Shown piece after piece: positions 16,542 to 23,764 of a stretch of DNA of 25,251 nt. Each line of letters opens with the position of its first letter. The first letter of the stretch is position 1. Source of the stretch: VRUE01 sp035554595. GTDB lineage: Bacteria; Actinomycetota; Thermoleophilia; Solirubrobacterales; 70-9. The translations under genes and the position numbers were made by a program. The notes below the pieces were generated by a model. It saw only the letters and a list, made by a program, of their open reading frames with translations, was not told where the DNA came from and did not search any database. The stretch is taken from assembly GCA_035554595.1 (NCBI GenBank), contig DATMIH010000106.1:1-25251 (forward strand), given 5' to 3'.

Positions 16542-18167
16542 TCAGCCGGCCGAAGCTGTCTCGGCCCGCTGGACCTCTGGCGAGGGACCGGTGGCGTGGT
16601 GCCCACGCTGGAACGAGCGGCGCCGGCGGGACTCGCCGAGGATCGTTCCGAGTACCCGGAAGCCGTCGCGGAAGGTCTTCAAGTTGCTCTGCCCCGAAAT
16701 TCGGTCGAGCTCATAGCTCGGCACCTCGGTGATCTTCATCCCGGCGCCGGCGATCCGCAGGTTGATCAGCGTCTCGACCTCGAAGCCCGGCACATCGAGA
16801 GCGATGAAGGGCAGGCAGCGGGCCCAGAAAGCGTTGTAGCCGTAACAGAGGTCGGTGAAGTGGGTTCCGTGCAGGAGGTTGGCGGTGCCGCTGAGCACGG
16901 TGTTGCCGAGACTGCGCAGGCCGGTGATGTCGGTGCTACCACCGCCGGGGAGGTAGCGCGAGCCCTTGGCGAAGTCGGCGCCTTCCTCCAGCGCCTCGAC
17001 GAAGCGGGGGATCTCGGCCGGGTCGGCGGAGCCGTCGGCGTCGAGCATGACCACGAGGTTGCCGGTGACGGCGGCGAAGCCGGTGCGGAAGGCGTCACCC
17101 TTGCCGCGGCCGCTCTGCACCAGGACGCGGATCTCGGGGTAGGCCGAGCGGGCCGCCTCGATCGTGTCGTCCTCGGAGTTGCCGTCGACGAGGATCACCT
17201 CGTGCAGGCCCTCGGGCAACTGCTTGAGCACGTGGCCGATGTTCTTCGCCTCGTTCATCGCCGGCACGACGACGCTGACTTTGGTTTTGCGGGTGCTGCG
17301 CCGATCCGGTCCGGCGTAGGGGACGGCGTCGCGGGCGGCTAGCGCCTCGATCTCGATCAGCGGCACACCGCCAACCTGATTTGGCATCGCAGCAGGCGCC
17401 TCGAGCAGGTCGAGGGGACGGGGCAGCATGCTGACCGGTACACCGATCGACTTGAAGGCGCGGACGAGGTCAAGCAGGCTCTCGTCGTCGGCGTGCTGGG
17501 TGCCGATGACGACGCGGTCAGCCTGATAGCGGTCGACGATCTCCAGCGCGGCGACACGATCGGCGGGGTTGGAGCGGTCCTCGAACGGCTCAACCGTGCA
17601 AACGACACTGGCGTAGCGGCGCAGCGGTTCATAGGCTTTCAGTCGTTCCGCCGTTGCTTCGTCGCCGACCAAGACCCAGCGCTCGACGCTGTCGAGGTGC
17701 CCACGCAGCGGCGCGGTCAGCACTCGCCCAGCGGTGTCGAGGACGGCGAAGCCAACCCAGAGGGCGAGCTGAGAGCCTCCATCGAGCGGAGTGATCAGCG
17801 AGGTGGCCCAGGCAAAGACCGCGGCCATCAGCAAGCGAATCACTGGCCAAGCCATGCCGTCTTCTCCGCCAAATGCGCTCTTCGGCGCGTTGGCGCCGTA
17901 GACGCCGAGCATGCCGTTGAGCGCGACGAGCAGCAAGGGCGCGATCGGGAAGGCTGGAAATACAGCGACGCCGGCGATCAGGGTGACGGCTGCAAGCGCG
18001 ACCGAGGAAGAGACGAGGTCGACGACCGGGGGAAGCCACCAGCCAAGGCCACGGTGGGCGCGGGGGAGACTGCCGAGCGTCGGTCGGTCCTGGACCAGAG
18101 CGCCGCGACGCGATTCAGCAGCAGCGGGGAAAGTGCTGTCGAGGGAGATGTCGGTCGAGCTTTGCAT
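16542..18167 (-). CDS. membrane/nucleotide-binding domain fused to DPM-like GT2
   Basis: 541 residues. About 45-155 hold roughly four membrane segments. About 160-250 form a Rossmann-like domain (RWVLVGDEATAERL, ADRVVIGTQHADDESLLDLV, IGVPVSMLPRPLDLLE), together the N-terminal half of WcaJ/PssY-type phosphoglycosyl transferases (CoA-binding-3 domain). The catalytic sugar-transferase half is missing; in its place, about 296-510 are a GT2 domain of the polyprenyl-phosphate mannosyltransferase type (KVSVVVPAMNEAKNIGHVL, ILVDGNSEDDT, VVMLDADGSADP). The C-terminus is soluble. As first gene of the operon it may make the polyprenyl-linked sugar donor or prime the glycan. The missing PGT half means the classical priming reaction must come from elsewhere. 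Confidence 0.87.
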   Translation of the reverse strand: MQSSTDISLDSTFPAAAESRRGALVQDRPTLGSLPRAHRGLGWWLPPVVDLVSSSVALAAVTLIAGVAVFPAFPIAPLLLVALNGMLGVYGANAPKSAFGGEDGMAWPVIRLLMAAVFAWATSLITPLDGGSQLALWVGFAVLDTAGRVLTAPLRGHLDSVERWVLVGDEATAERLKAYEPLRRYASVVCTVEPFEDRSNPADRVAALEIVDRYQADRVVIGTQHADDESLLDLVRAFKSIGVPVSMLPRPLDLLEAPAAMPNQVGGVPLIEIEALAARDAVPYAGPDRRSTRKTKVSVVVPAMNEAKNIGHVLKQLPEGLHEVILVDGNSEDDTIEAARSAYPEIRVLVQSGRGKGDAFRTGFAAVTGNLVVMLDADGSADPAEIPRFVEALEEGADFAKGSRYLPGGGSTDITGLRSLGNTVLSGTANLLHGTHFTDLCYGYNAFWARCLPFIALDVPGFEVETLINLRIAGAGMKITEVPSYELDRISGQSNLKTFRDGFRVLGTILGESRRRRSFQRGHHATGPSPEVQRAETASAG

Positions 18168-18374
18168 GAGAGAGGGGGTTACCTTTTTTTAGGGAAATTT
18201 CTTCGTGTTTTTTGGCGTTGGAGCGGGGATTTCCCGGTTCCTCCCCCCTATCGGCAGGGCCGCTCGTTCACGTTAGCGCGGAACGAAAAATGCATGGGGA
18301 AAAAGGGACTACGTGTAGAACGGACGGGCCGGTTCACTAATCAGGCCGGAGTCGCTCTAATTAATGGAACAGTG
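18168..18374. promoter_or_regulatory. AT-rich leader and probable promoter region of the GT operon
   Basis: A 207-base gap between the GT operon start and the end of the upstream CoA lyase gene, both on the minus strand. It is the most AT-rich gap in the window, with runs of seven T at 18184-18190 and AATTAAT near 18360. On the operon strand it holds a purine block GGGGGGAGGAA about 75-80 bases before the ATG and GGGGA/TCCCC self-complementarity. No clear -35/-10 pair could be fixed, and no ribosome site stands directly before the ATG at 18167. Confidence 0.4.
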
Positions 18375-19427
18375 CTAAAAACCGTACGTCTCGGCCAGCT
18401 CCGGATCCTTGGCCGCAAGCATCTCGGCCAGCTCGACCATCACCTTGCACTGCTTCCAAGTGGCGTCGTCCTGCATCTTGCCGTCGATCATGTGAACGCC
18501 GGCACCGTCGGGAATCGCCTCGAGGACCTTCTTGGCGAATTTAACCTCCTCGGGCGGCGGACTAAAGACCTTCTTGGCGATGTCGATCTGCACCGGGTGC
18601 AGCGACCAGGCGCCGACGCAGCCCATCAGGAAGGCGGCGCGGAACTGAGTCTCGCAGCCGGCGGTGTCCTTGATGTCGCCAAAGGGGCCGTAGAAGGGCA
18701 GGATGCCGGTCGCCGCGCAGGCGTCGACCATGCGGGCGATCGAGTAGTGCCAGAGGTCTTGCTGGGCACTGACCCGGTTGGCCTCGGGGTTCTCGGGATC
18801 GGCCGGGTCCTCCATCACCCTGTAACCGGGGTGACCGCCACCGACGCGGGTGGTCTTCATCCGCCGCGAGGCGGCAAGGTCGGCCGGGCCAAAGCTCATC
18901 CCCTGCATGCGCGGGCTGGCGGCGGCGATCTCCTCCAAGTTGACCACTCCCTGCGCGGTCTCGAGGATCGCGTGGATCAGGATCGGGCGGTCGAGCTTCG
19001 CCTTGGCCTCGAGCTGGGCCAGTAGGCGGTCCACATAGTGGATGTCCCAGGCGCCCTCGACCTTGGGCACCATCACGACCTCGAGCTTCTCGCCGATCTC
19101 AGTGACCAGGGTGGTGAGGTCGTCGAGCACCCAGGGGCTCTCCAGCGAGTTGACCCTGGTCCAGAGCGCGGTCTGACCGAAGTCGGACTCCTTTGCCGCC
19201 TTGATCAGTCCCTGGCGCGCCGCCTCCTTGCGGTCGACCGGGATCGCGTCCTCGAGGTTGCCGAGCAGGATGTCGGTCTTTTCCGCGATGCCGGCGGCCT
19301 TTTCGACCATCTTCTCGTTTGAGAAGTCGAGGAAGTGGATCATCCGCGAGGGCTTGACGGGGATCTCGCGCAGTGGCTCGGGGGCGCCAATCGCCTGCGC
19401 CTGGAAGAAGTCTCTGGGGTTTCTCAC
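18375..19427 (-). CDS. HpcH/HpaI aldolase family CoA lyase (malyl-CoA lyase-like)
   Basis: 350 residues in the CitE/malyl-CoA lyase superfamily, which cleaves or forms C-C bonds in 3-hydroxyacyl-CoA thioesters (malyl-CoA to acetyl-CoA and glyoxylate, or the beta-methyl analogue). Seen: LGNLEDAIPVDRKEAAR (acidic metal-site region), VMVPKVEGAWDI, HAILETAQGVVNLEEIAA (second acidic ligand), MSFGPADLAASRRM and GAWSLHPVQIDIAKKVF. Length and HP-x-Q segment fit the lyases of the Mcl type better than short CitE. The GTG start at 19427 is well supported by AGGAG four bases upstream. It stands alone upstream of the GT operon. The acyl-CoA dehydrogenase and acid-CoA ligase genes at the window ends would fit shared CoA-thioester metabolism, but they are far away. 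Confidence 0.87.
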   Translation of the reverse strand: MRNPRDFFQAQAIGAPEPLREIPVKPSRMIHFLDFSNEKMVEKAAGIAEKTDILLGNLEDAIPVDRKEAARQGLIKAAKESDFGQTALWTRVNSLESPWVLDDLTTLVTEIGEKLEVVMVPKVEGAWDIHYVDRLLAQLEAKAKLDRPILIHAILETAQGVVNLEEIAAASPRMQGMSFGPADLAASRRMKTTRVGGGHPGYRVMEDPADPENPEANRVSAQQDLWHYSIARMVDACAATGILPFYGPFGDIKDTAGCETQFRAAFLMGCVGAWSLHPVQIDIAKKVFSPPPEEVKFAKKVLEAIPDGAGVHMIDGKMQDDATWKQCKVMVELAEMLAAKDPELAETYGF

Positions 19428-19431
19428 GCTG

Positions 19432-19436
19432 CTCCT
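19432..19436 (-). promoter_or_regulatory. ribosome binding site deciding the GTG start of the CoA lyase
   Basis: AGGAG on the minus strand, four bases before the GTG at 19427; the clearest Shine-Dalgarno of the minus-strand genes here. Confidence 0.75.
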
Positions 19437-19537
19437 AGTTGCTCGGTCGTTGTCCGCTCAAATCTAAGGCAAAAGACAAACGCGTGTTCGGGTGGGTGGG
19501 CGGAGGAGTTTCCGGGTCGCCCCCGTAACTTGAGTGG

Positions 19538-19960
19538 ATGACGGCTGCGCCCGGTGACAGCACCCAGGACTGGCTGCTCCCCGAGCACTCCCGGCCACCC
19601 CTGATCGGCGAGCTTGAGCGGCGCGTGGAGCTGGCGCTGACGATGGCGCGAGCCTCCGAGGCGGCCGTGGTGACCGTTGGCGCCGCGGCGATCAGCGCTG
19701 CCGAGCAGGCGGAGCGCGCCGCGGGCCTGGCCGAGAAAGCGAGCGCCACCGCCTTGGCGGTTCAAGATCGTGTTGCCGCGATGGCCCCTGGGCCGGCGTC
19801 CTCAACACCCGCGGAGCCCGCAGGGGTCGAGGAGGACGACAGCCTCAGTGACTTCAGCGCCCGGGCCGACCGCCTGGTGGCCCGCCTGCGGCAGCTGCAG
19901 CGGGTACCCCTGCCGGCACCCGCCAGCGGCGGCGCAACGCGGCCGCAAGCCGCGCACTGA
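19538..19960 (+). CDS. hypothetical alanine-rich coiled-coil protein
   Basis: 140 residues, no recognised family. Residues about 22-85 are alanine-rich with heptad-like spacing (IGELERRVELALTMARASEA, ISAAEQAERAAGLAEKASAT), predicting a long helix or coiled coil. A proline-rich linker follows, then a short basic helix (FSARADRLVARLRQLQRV). No signal peptide or membrane segment. It is divergent from the CoA lyase and its last 107 bases overlap the convergent pabC end, which weakens confidence in one of the two C-termini. Composition and third-position GC look like real coding sequence, but there is no strong ribosome site at the ATG (CGGAGGAG lies 30 bases upstream, too far). Confidence 0.6.
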   Translation: MTAAPGDSTQDWLLPEHSRPPLIGELERRVELALTMARASEAAVVTVGAAAISAAEQAERAAGLAEKASATALAVQDRVAAMAPGPASSTPAEPAGVEEDDSLSDFSARADRLVARLRQLQRVPLPAPASGGATRPQAAH

Positions 19961-20639
19961 TCTCTCCGGGCGGCGCCAGCTCGGCACCATCGAGCGAGCT
20001 CACCGGCTCGATTCCGCGAACGGAGCCGGTGAGGAAGACCTCGGCGGACCGCAGGTCGTCTGTGGTCAGGCGCTCCTCAACCGTCTCGATCTCCATCGCG
20101 GCCGCCACCTCGATTGCCTGCTGACGGGCGATCGAAGGCAGGATGCGCCCGTCCGTGGGCGGCGTCGCAAGTCTTCCCGCTTTGAGGACGAAGACACTGG
20201 CCCTCGATGCCTCGAGCACGGTGCCGTCCGCGTCGAGCAGCAGCGGCAGCTCGCCGGGGGAGGCGACCGTGATCCGCTCGAGCAGGTCACGGTCGACCCA
20301 CTTGTGCTCGCCGAGGCCGCCCGTGACCACGCAGCTGCGCAGCGATGCGGCCCGCTCGGCGGCGGGGAAGACCGAGCCGGGGTCGATCTCTTCCGCCTCG
20401 ACCCGCAGACGCACCGCACGGGGGGCGGTCATCGTGAGCCGCAGTTTGCCCAGCTCGAGCTCGGCGGCGCGATCGACCACCAGGCCGCGTGCCCGCTCGG
20501 GCAGGCGGGCGCCGTAGAGCGCCTCGACGCTCGCGCTCAGCCGCCCGAGGTGGGCGTCGAGCTCGACCGCTCGACCGGCGACGACGAGCATGGTCTCGAA
20601 GACGCCCCTGCCGGGGTCGGCATGGGGGAGTGCTGACAT
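19854..20639 (-). CDS. pabC: aminotransferase class IV, aminodeoxychorismate lyase-like
   Basis: 261 residues from ATG 20639. Fold-type IV PLP enzyme; PabC cleaves 4-amino-4-deoxychorismate to p-aminobenzoate and pyruvate in folate synthesis. Seen: PGRGVFETMLVVAGRAVELD at the N-terminus, the putative PLP lysine Lys113 in GLGEHKWVDRDLL, DGTVLEASRASVFVLK, PPTDGRILPSIARQQAIE and EVFLTGSVRGIEPV, in family order. D-amino-acid or branched-chain aminotransferase are alternatives by fold, but the adjoining pabB argues for PabC. A GTG at 20693 would add 18 residues and run into pabB. The C-terminal 30 residues are a low-complexity Arg/Pro/Gly/Ala tail lying in the overlap with the hypothetical gene, beyond the normal domain end. 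Confidence 0.85.
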   Translation of the reverse strand: MSALPHADPGRGVFETMLVVAGRAVELDAHLGRLSASVEALYGARLPERARGLVVDRAAELELGKLRLTMTAPRAVRLRVEAEEIDPGSVFPAAERAASLRSCVVTGGLGEHKWVDRDLLERITVASPGELPLLLDADGTVLEASRASVFVLKAGRLATPPTDGRILPSIARQQAIEVAAAMEIETVEERLTTDDLRSAEVFLTGSVRGIEPVSSLDGAELAPPGEISARLAAALRRRWRVPAGVPAAAAAGGPPGGRPGR

Positions 20640-20659
20640 TGCCGGATATCTTGCACCGG

Positions 20660-22156
20660 ATGCCGGCCGTGCGCCAGTCCGAGGTTCCGTCACCGCTGGT
20701 GCGACGGCTCAACTCGCTGCCCGATCCCGAGCGTGCCTTCGTCCACCTGTACGGGCAGAGTCGCAGCGCCTTCTGGTTCGACAGCAGCGCCGGCAGCGAG
20801 CGCAGCCGCTTCTCCTTCATCGGGGACAGCGAGGGCCCGCTCGCGGCGGTGGTCACCTATGACGTCGAGGCGGGGGAGGTCCGGGTCGAGCGGGCTGGCG
20901 GGGTAGAGGTGAGGTTCGAATCGATCTTCGACTACCTCGGTCGCGAGCTCGAGCGCCTGCGCCCGCCCTCGGCCGAGCTCCCCTTCGACTTCGAGTGCGG
21001 ATTCGGCGGCTACCTCGGCTACGAGCTCAAGGCCGAGTGCGACGCCGCCGCCGCCCATCGCGCCAGCACCCCCGACGCCGCCTTCATCCTCGCCGACCGC
21101 CTGATCGCCTTCGATCACCAGGAGCGCCATACCTACCTCCTCGCCCAGGCCCCAGCCGAAAGCGAACTGCATCAAATTCTCGGTCTGGCAGGTAGAGAAT
21201 TTGATGCAGTTCGCTTTGCTGCGGAGGCTGAGCGCTGGATCGACGAGATGGAGGATCGGCTCGGCAAGCTGCCGGCGCTCGCTGAGTCCCAGCCCGATCC
21301 GTCGCCTCCCAAGTTGACGCCGCTCCGCTCCCGCGAGCATTACCACGAGGACATCGAGGCCTGCAAGCGCTACTTAACCGCCGGCCACAGCTACGAGATC
21401 TGCCTCACCAACACGCTCGAGACTGAGACCGACGCCGATCCGCTCGAGCTCTACCGAGCGCTGCGCCGCGCCAATCCGGCCCCTTTTGCCGCCTACCTGC
21501 GCTTCGGCGACCTCGCCGTGCTCAGCTCCTCACCGGAGCGCTTTCTCTCGATCGACCGCGACGGCAGGGCCGAAGCGCGGCCGATCAAGGGCACCGCTCG
21601 CCGCGGCGCTACTCCCGTCGAGGACGCTCGTCTCGCCGCCGAGCTGAGCAGCGGCGAGAAGTCCCGGGCCGAGAACGTGACGATCGTCGACCTGATGCGC
21701 AACGACCTCGGCCGCGTCTGTGAGATCGGCAGCATCGACGTGCCCGAGCTGATGGCAGTCGAGAGCTACGAGACCGTGCACCAGCTCGTCTCCAGCATCA
21801 GCGGGCGCCTGCGTCCCGACCTCGGCCCGCTCGACGCCGTGCGTGCCTGCTTCCCGCCCGGCTCGATGACCGGAGCGCCGAAGCGGCGCACGATGGAGAT
21901 CATCGACGAGCTCGAGGGCGCGGCGCGTGGCGTCTACTCCGGCGCGATCGGCTGGTTCGGGCTCGGTGGTGCCTGCGATCTCAGTGTCGCGATCCGAACC
22001 ATCGTTCTCGATGGCGAACGGGCGACGATCGGCGCAGGAGGGGCGATCGTGATCGATTCCGACCCGCGAGAGGAGCTCGCGGAGATGATGCTCAAGGCGC
22101 GTGCTTCGACCGCCGCCTTTTCATGTGCGAAAACGCACTTACTGCCCAAACTTTAG
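20660..22156 (+). CDS. pabB: aminodeoxychorismate synthase component I
   Basis: 498 residues. Converts chorismate plus ammonia (from a PabA glutaminase) to 4-amino-4-deoxychorismate. The chorismate-binding domain fills the C-terminal half: PIKGTARRG with Lys310 (the Lys that marks PabB; TrpE has Ala here), AENVTIVDLMRNDLGRVCE, YETVHQLVSSI, FPPGSMTGAPKRRTMEIIDE and YSGAIGWFG. The N-terminal half has the PabB/TrpE beta domain (RSRFSFIGD, GFGGYLGYELK). ATG 20660 is the conservative start. A TTG at 20639, eight bases after GGGGGAG, is a rival giving seven more residues and would overlap the pabC start codon. Residues 167-186 are encoded by a perfect palindrome with AT-rich, rare codons, probably an insertion. 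No pabA is visible. Confidence 0.93.
   Translation: MPAVRQSEVPSPLVRRLNSLPDPERAFVHLYGQSRSAFWFDSSAGSERSRFSFIGDSEGPLAAVVTYDVEAGEVRVERAGGVEVRFESIFDYLGRELERLRPPSAELPFDFECGFGGYLGYELKAECDAAAAHRASTPDAAFILADRLIAFDHQERHTYLLAQAPAESELHQILGLAGREFDAVRFAAEAERWIDEMEDRLGKLPALAESQPDPSPPKLTPLRSREHYHEDIEACKRYLTAGHSYEICLTNTLETETDADPLELYRALRRANPAPFAAYLRFGDLAVLSSSPERFLSIDRDGRAEARPIKGTARRGATPVEDARLAAELSSGEKSRAENVTIVDLMRNDLGRVCEIGSIDVPELMAVESYETVHQLVSSISGRLRPDLGPLDAVRACFPPGSMTGAPKRRTMEIIDELEGAARGVYSGAIGWFGLGGACDLSVAIRTIVLDGERATIGAGGAIVIDSDPREELAEMMLKARASTAAFSCAKTHLLPKL
21159..21217 (+). repeat. 23-bp perfect palindrome inside pabB
   Basis: Bases 21159-21181 are the exact reverse complement of 21195-21217, with a 13-base loop (GGTCTGGCAGGTA). 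It encodes ESELHQILGLAGREFDAVRF in frame. Local codons (CAA, ATT, AGA, TTT, GAT) are AT-rich against a strongly GC-biased gene, pointing to inserted DNA rather than chance. Confidence 0.9.
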
Positions 22157-22170
22157 CCTCAAACTCAAAG

Positions 22171-22191
22171 TTGGACAGATGTCTGGTCCAA
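22171..22191 (+). terminator. hairpin after pabB, possible terminator
   Basis: TTGGAC-AGA, loop TG, TCT-G-GTCCAA: nine pairs with one bulged G, 14 bases after the pabB stop, enclosed by a further CAAAG/CTTTG pairing (22166-22170/22201-22205). There is no T tract. It might equally belong to the leader of the collagen-like gene. Confidence 0.4.
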
Positions 22192-22226
22192 AAGCTAGAC
22201 CTTTGATGCGTTCTTTCCGGTGACGC

Positions 22227-22265
22227 GGCCCTGACTCGCCCTCTGTGAGGGCACCCGCAGGGGCC
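22227..22265 (+). promoter_or_regulatory. structured 5' leader of the collagen-like gene
   Basis: Inner stem GCCCTC/GAGGGC (22238-22243/22247-22252, loop TGT) inside an outer stem GGCCCTG/CAGGGGCC (22227-22233/22258-22265, one bulge). It ends eight bases before the Shine-Dalgarno AAGGAG at 22274-22279. The nested pairing can modulate translation or stabilise the transcript; it matches no riboswitch I know. Confidence 0.45.
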
Positions 22266-22290
22266 CTACCAGTAAGGAGATTCACCGGAT

Positions 22291-23700
22291 ATGACCGCTC
22301 GATCGATTTCCCCACTCAGCTTGCGCGGTGCGGCGCTCTGCTTCGTGGCCTGCCTGTTGGCGGGCCTGTCGCTGGCTTCCACATCCCAGGCGGCAACTGC
22401 CAACGCGCTCAACCTCTGCATCGCGCGGAGCGGAGAGCACAAGGGCACGGTTCGCCTTATCTCGGCGAAAGCTCACTGCAAGAGCAATGAGAGCAGTGCC
22501 ACCTTCCTCACCGCTTCGGGTAGTCAGGGGGTGCTCGGCGCCGAAGCCGGCAGCGGTGCCACCGGCGCGACCGGGGCGACCGGGGCCACCGGCGCCCAGG
22601 GCGAAAAAGGCCCCCAGGGCGAGCAGGGTCCGGTGGGCGAGAAAGGCCCCACTGGGGACAAGGGTCCCCAGGGTGACCCCGGAAACAAGGGTCCGACTGG
22701 AGACAAGGGTCCTCAGGGCGATCCCGGCAACAAGGGCGCCACTGGAGACAAGGGCCCGACCGGCGACAAGGGCCCCCAAGGCAATGCCGGTGACAAAGGT
22801 CCGGTAGGCGAGCAAGGCCCCGTCGGGGACAAAGGCCCGCAGGGCGAGAAAGGCCCCGTAGGCGAGCAGGGTCCTATCGGCGAGAAAGGCCCTCAGGGCG
22901 ATCCCGGCGACAAGGGTCCGGTAGGCGAGCAGGGCCCCGTGGGCGAGAAAGGCCCGCAGGGCGAGCAGGGTCCCGTTGGTGACAAGGGTCCGGACGGCGA
23001 GGACGGCGAGAAAGGTCCTCAGGGTGAGGCCGGTCCGGCCGGTCCCGAAGGCCCGATCGGTCCGAAGGGTCCCGAAGGCGACAAGGGCCCGACCGGCGAC
23101 AAGGGCCCCCAGGGCGATCCTGGCGACAAGGGCCCGACCGGTGACAAGGGACCCAACGGAGACAAGGGTGCCACTGGAGACAAAGGTCCGACCGGTGACA
23201 AGGGTCTGACCGGTGACAAGGGCCCGACCGGCGACAAGGGTCCGGAAGGAAACAAGGGCCCGGAAGGCGACAAAGGTGCCGCCGGTCCCGCCGGTTCAGC
23301 CGCTCCCCGTGAAATCCGCGGCGGCGGCACGGGTGCCACGGTTTCCAACGCCATGGGCGAACGGTTCTTCGGCCCCGCCGTCGACATGGGATTCGGTACC
23401 GAGGCTTCGATCGAGGAAGTGCTGCCGTCAGGCGGGAAAGTGAACAACCTGCGGATCTACCTGAGCAACGGTCCCGGTGGCGCCGACAGCTACACGTTCA
23501 CTGTGCGGAGGGACCCCGTGGGTGCCGGTCTTCCGGTCAACACGGGAATCACCTGCACGATCAAAGGCAACTCGACGAGTTGCGAAGACAAAGTCAACTC
23601 GCAGACGTTCGCCGCCGGCGACGCGATCTCGATCCTGTCAACCGAGAACTCGAGCCCGAGCACGGCCTCGATGTTCTTCCGCCTCGACTACCAGCCGTAG
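22291..23700 (+). CDS. secreted bacterial collagen-like protein
   Basis: 469 residues. The signal peptide ends near residue 36 (LRGAALCFVACLLAGLSLAS, then TSQAATA). A short N-terminal domain with two cysteines (CIARSGEHKG, KAHCKSNESS) precedes an uninterrupted collagen domain of 83 Gly-X-Y triplets, residues 89-337. It is dominated by GDK, GPT, GPQ, GEK and GEQ, so acidic X and lysine Y pairs would stabilise a triple helix without hydroxyproline. Residues 338-469 form a beta-rich C-terminal domain (NNLRIYLSNGPGGADSYTFT, CTIKGNSTSCEDKVN with a likely disulfide) that could drive trimerisation. No LPXTG or C-terminal membrane anchor is seen, so it is probably released or held non-covalently. Start chosen from AAGGAG 11 bases upstream. 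The DNA is internally repetitive, so copy number may vary between strains. Confidence 0.93.
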   Translation: MTARSISPLSLRGAALCFVACLLAGLSLASTSQAATANALNLCIARSGEHKGTVRLISAKAHCKSNESSATFLTASGSQGVLGAEAGSGATGATGATGATGAQGEKGPQGEQGPVGEKGPTGDKGPQGDPGNKGPTGDKGPQGDPGNKGATGDKGPTGDKGPQGNAGDKGPVGEQGPVGDKGPQGEKGPVGEQGPIGEKGPQGDPGDKGPVGEQGPVGEKGPQGEQGPVGDKGPDGEDGEKGPQGEAGPAGPEGPIGPKGPEGDKGPTGDKGPQGDPGDKGPTGDKGPNGDKGATGDKGPTGDKGLTGDKGPTGDKGPEGNKGPEGDKGAAGPAGSAAPREIRGGGTGATVSNAMGERFFGPAVDMGFGTEASIEEVLPSGGKVNNLRIYLSNGPGGADSYTFTVRRDPVGAGLPVNTGITCTIKGNSTSCEDKVNSQTFAAGDAISILSTENSSPSTASMFFRLDYQP

Positions 23701-23724
23701 CCGGGCCGGACATTCACCGCAGTG

Positions 23725-23753
23725 CCGCCGCCCGTCCTTTGGATGGGCGGCGG
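23725..23753. terminator. bidirectional terminator between convergent genes
   Basis: A 13-pair stem (23725-23737 with 23741-23753, one G-T pair) closed by a TTT loop, followed by TGTTT on the plus strand. It sits 24 bases after the collagen-like stop and 11 bases from the end of the convergent lipoprotein gene, so it probably stops transcription from both sides. Confidence 0.8.
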
Positions 23754-23764
23754 TGTTTCGCGGG

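Noticed and set aside
18160..18200. A c-di-GMP riboswitch-like GGGGTTACC element near the GT operon start
   Set aside because: Only a short string resembles it; the rest of the conserved core is missing, and it reads on the opposite strand to the operon.
22555..23301. A tandem-repeat or CRISPR-like array
   Set aside because: The periodicity is nine bases and encodes Gly-X-Y triplets in one continuous frame; it is protein repeat structure.
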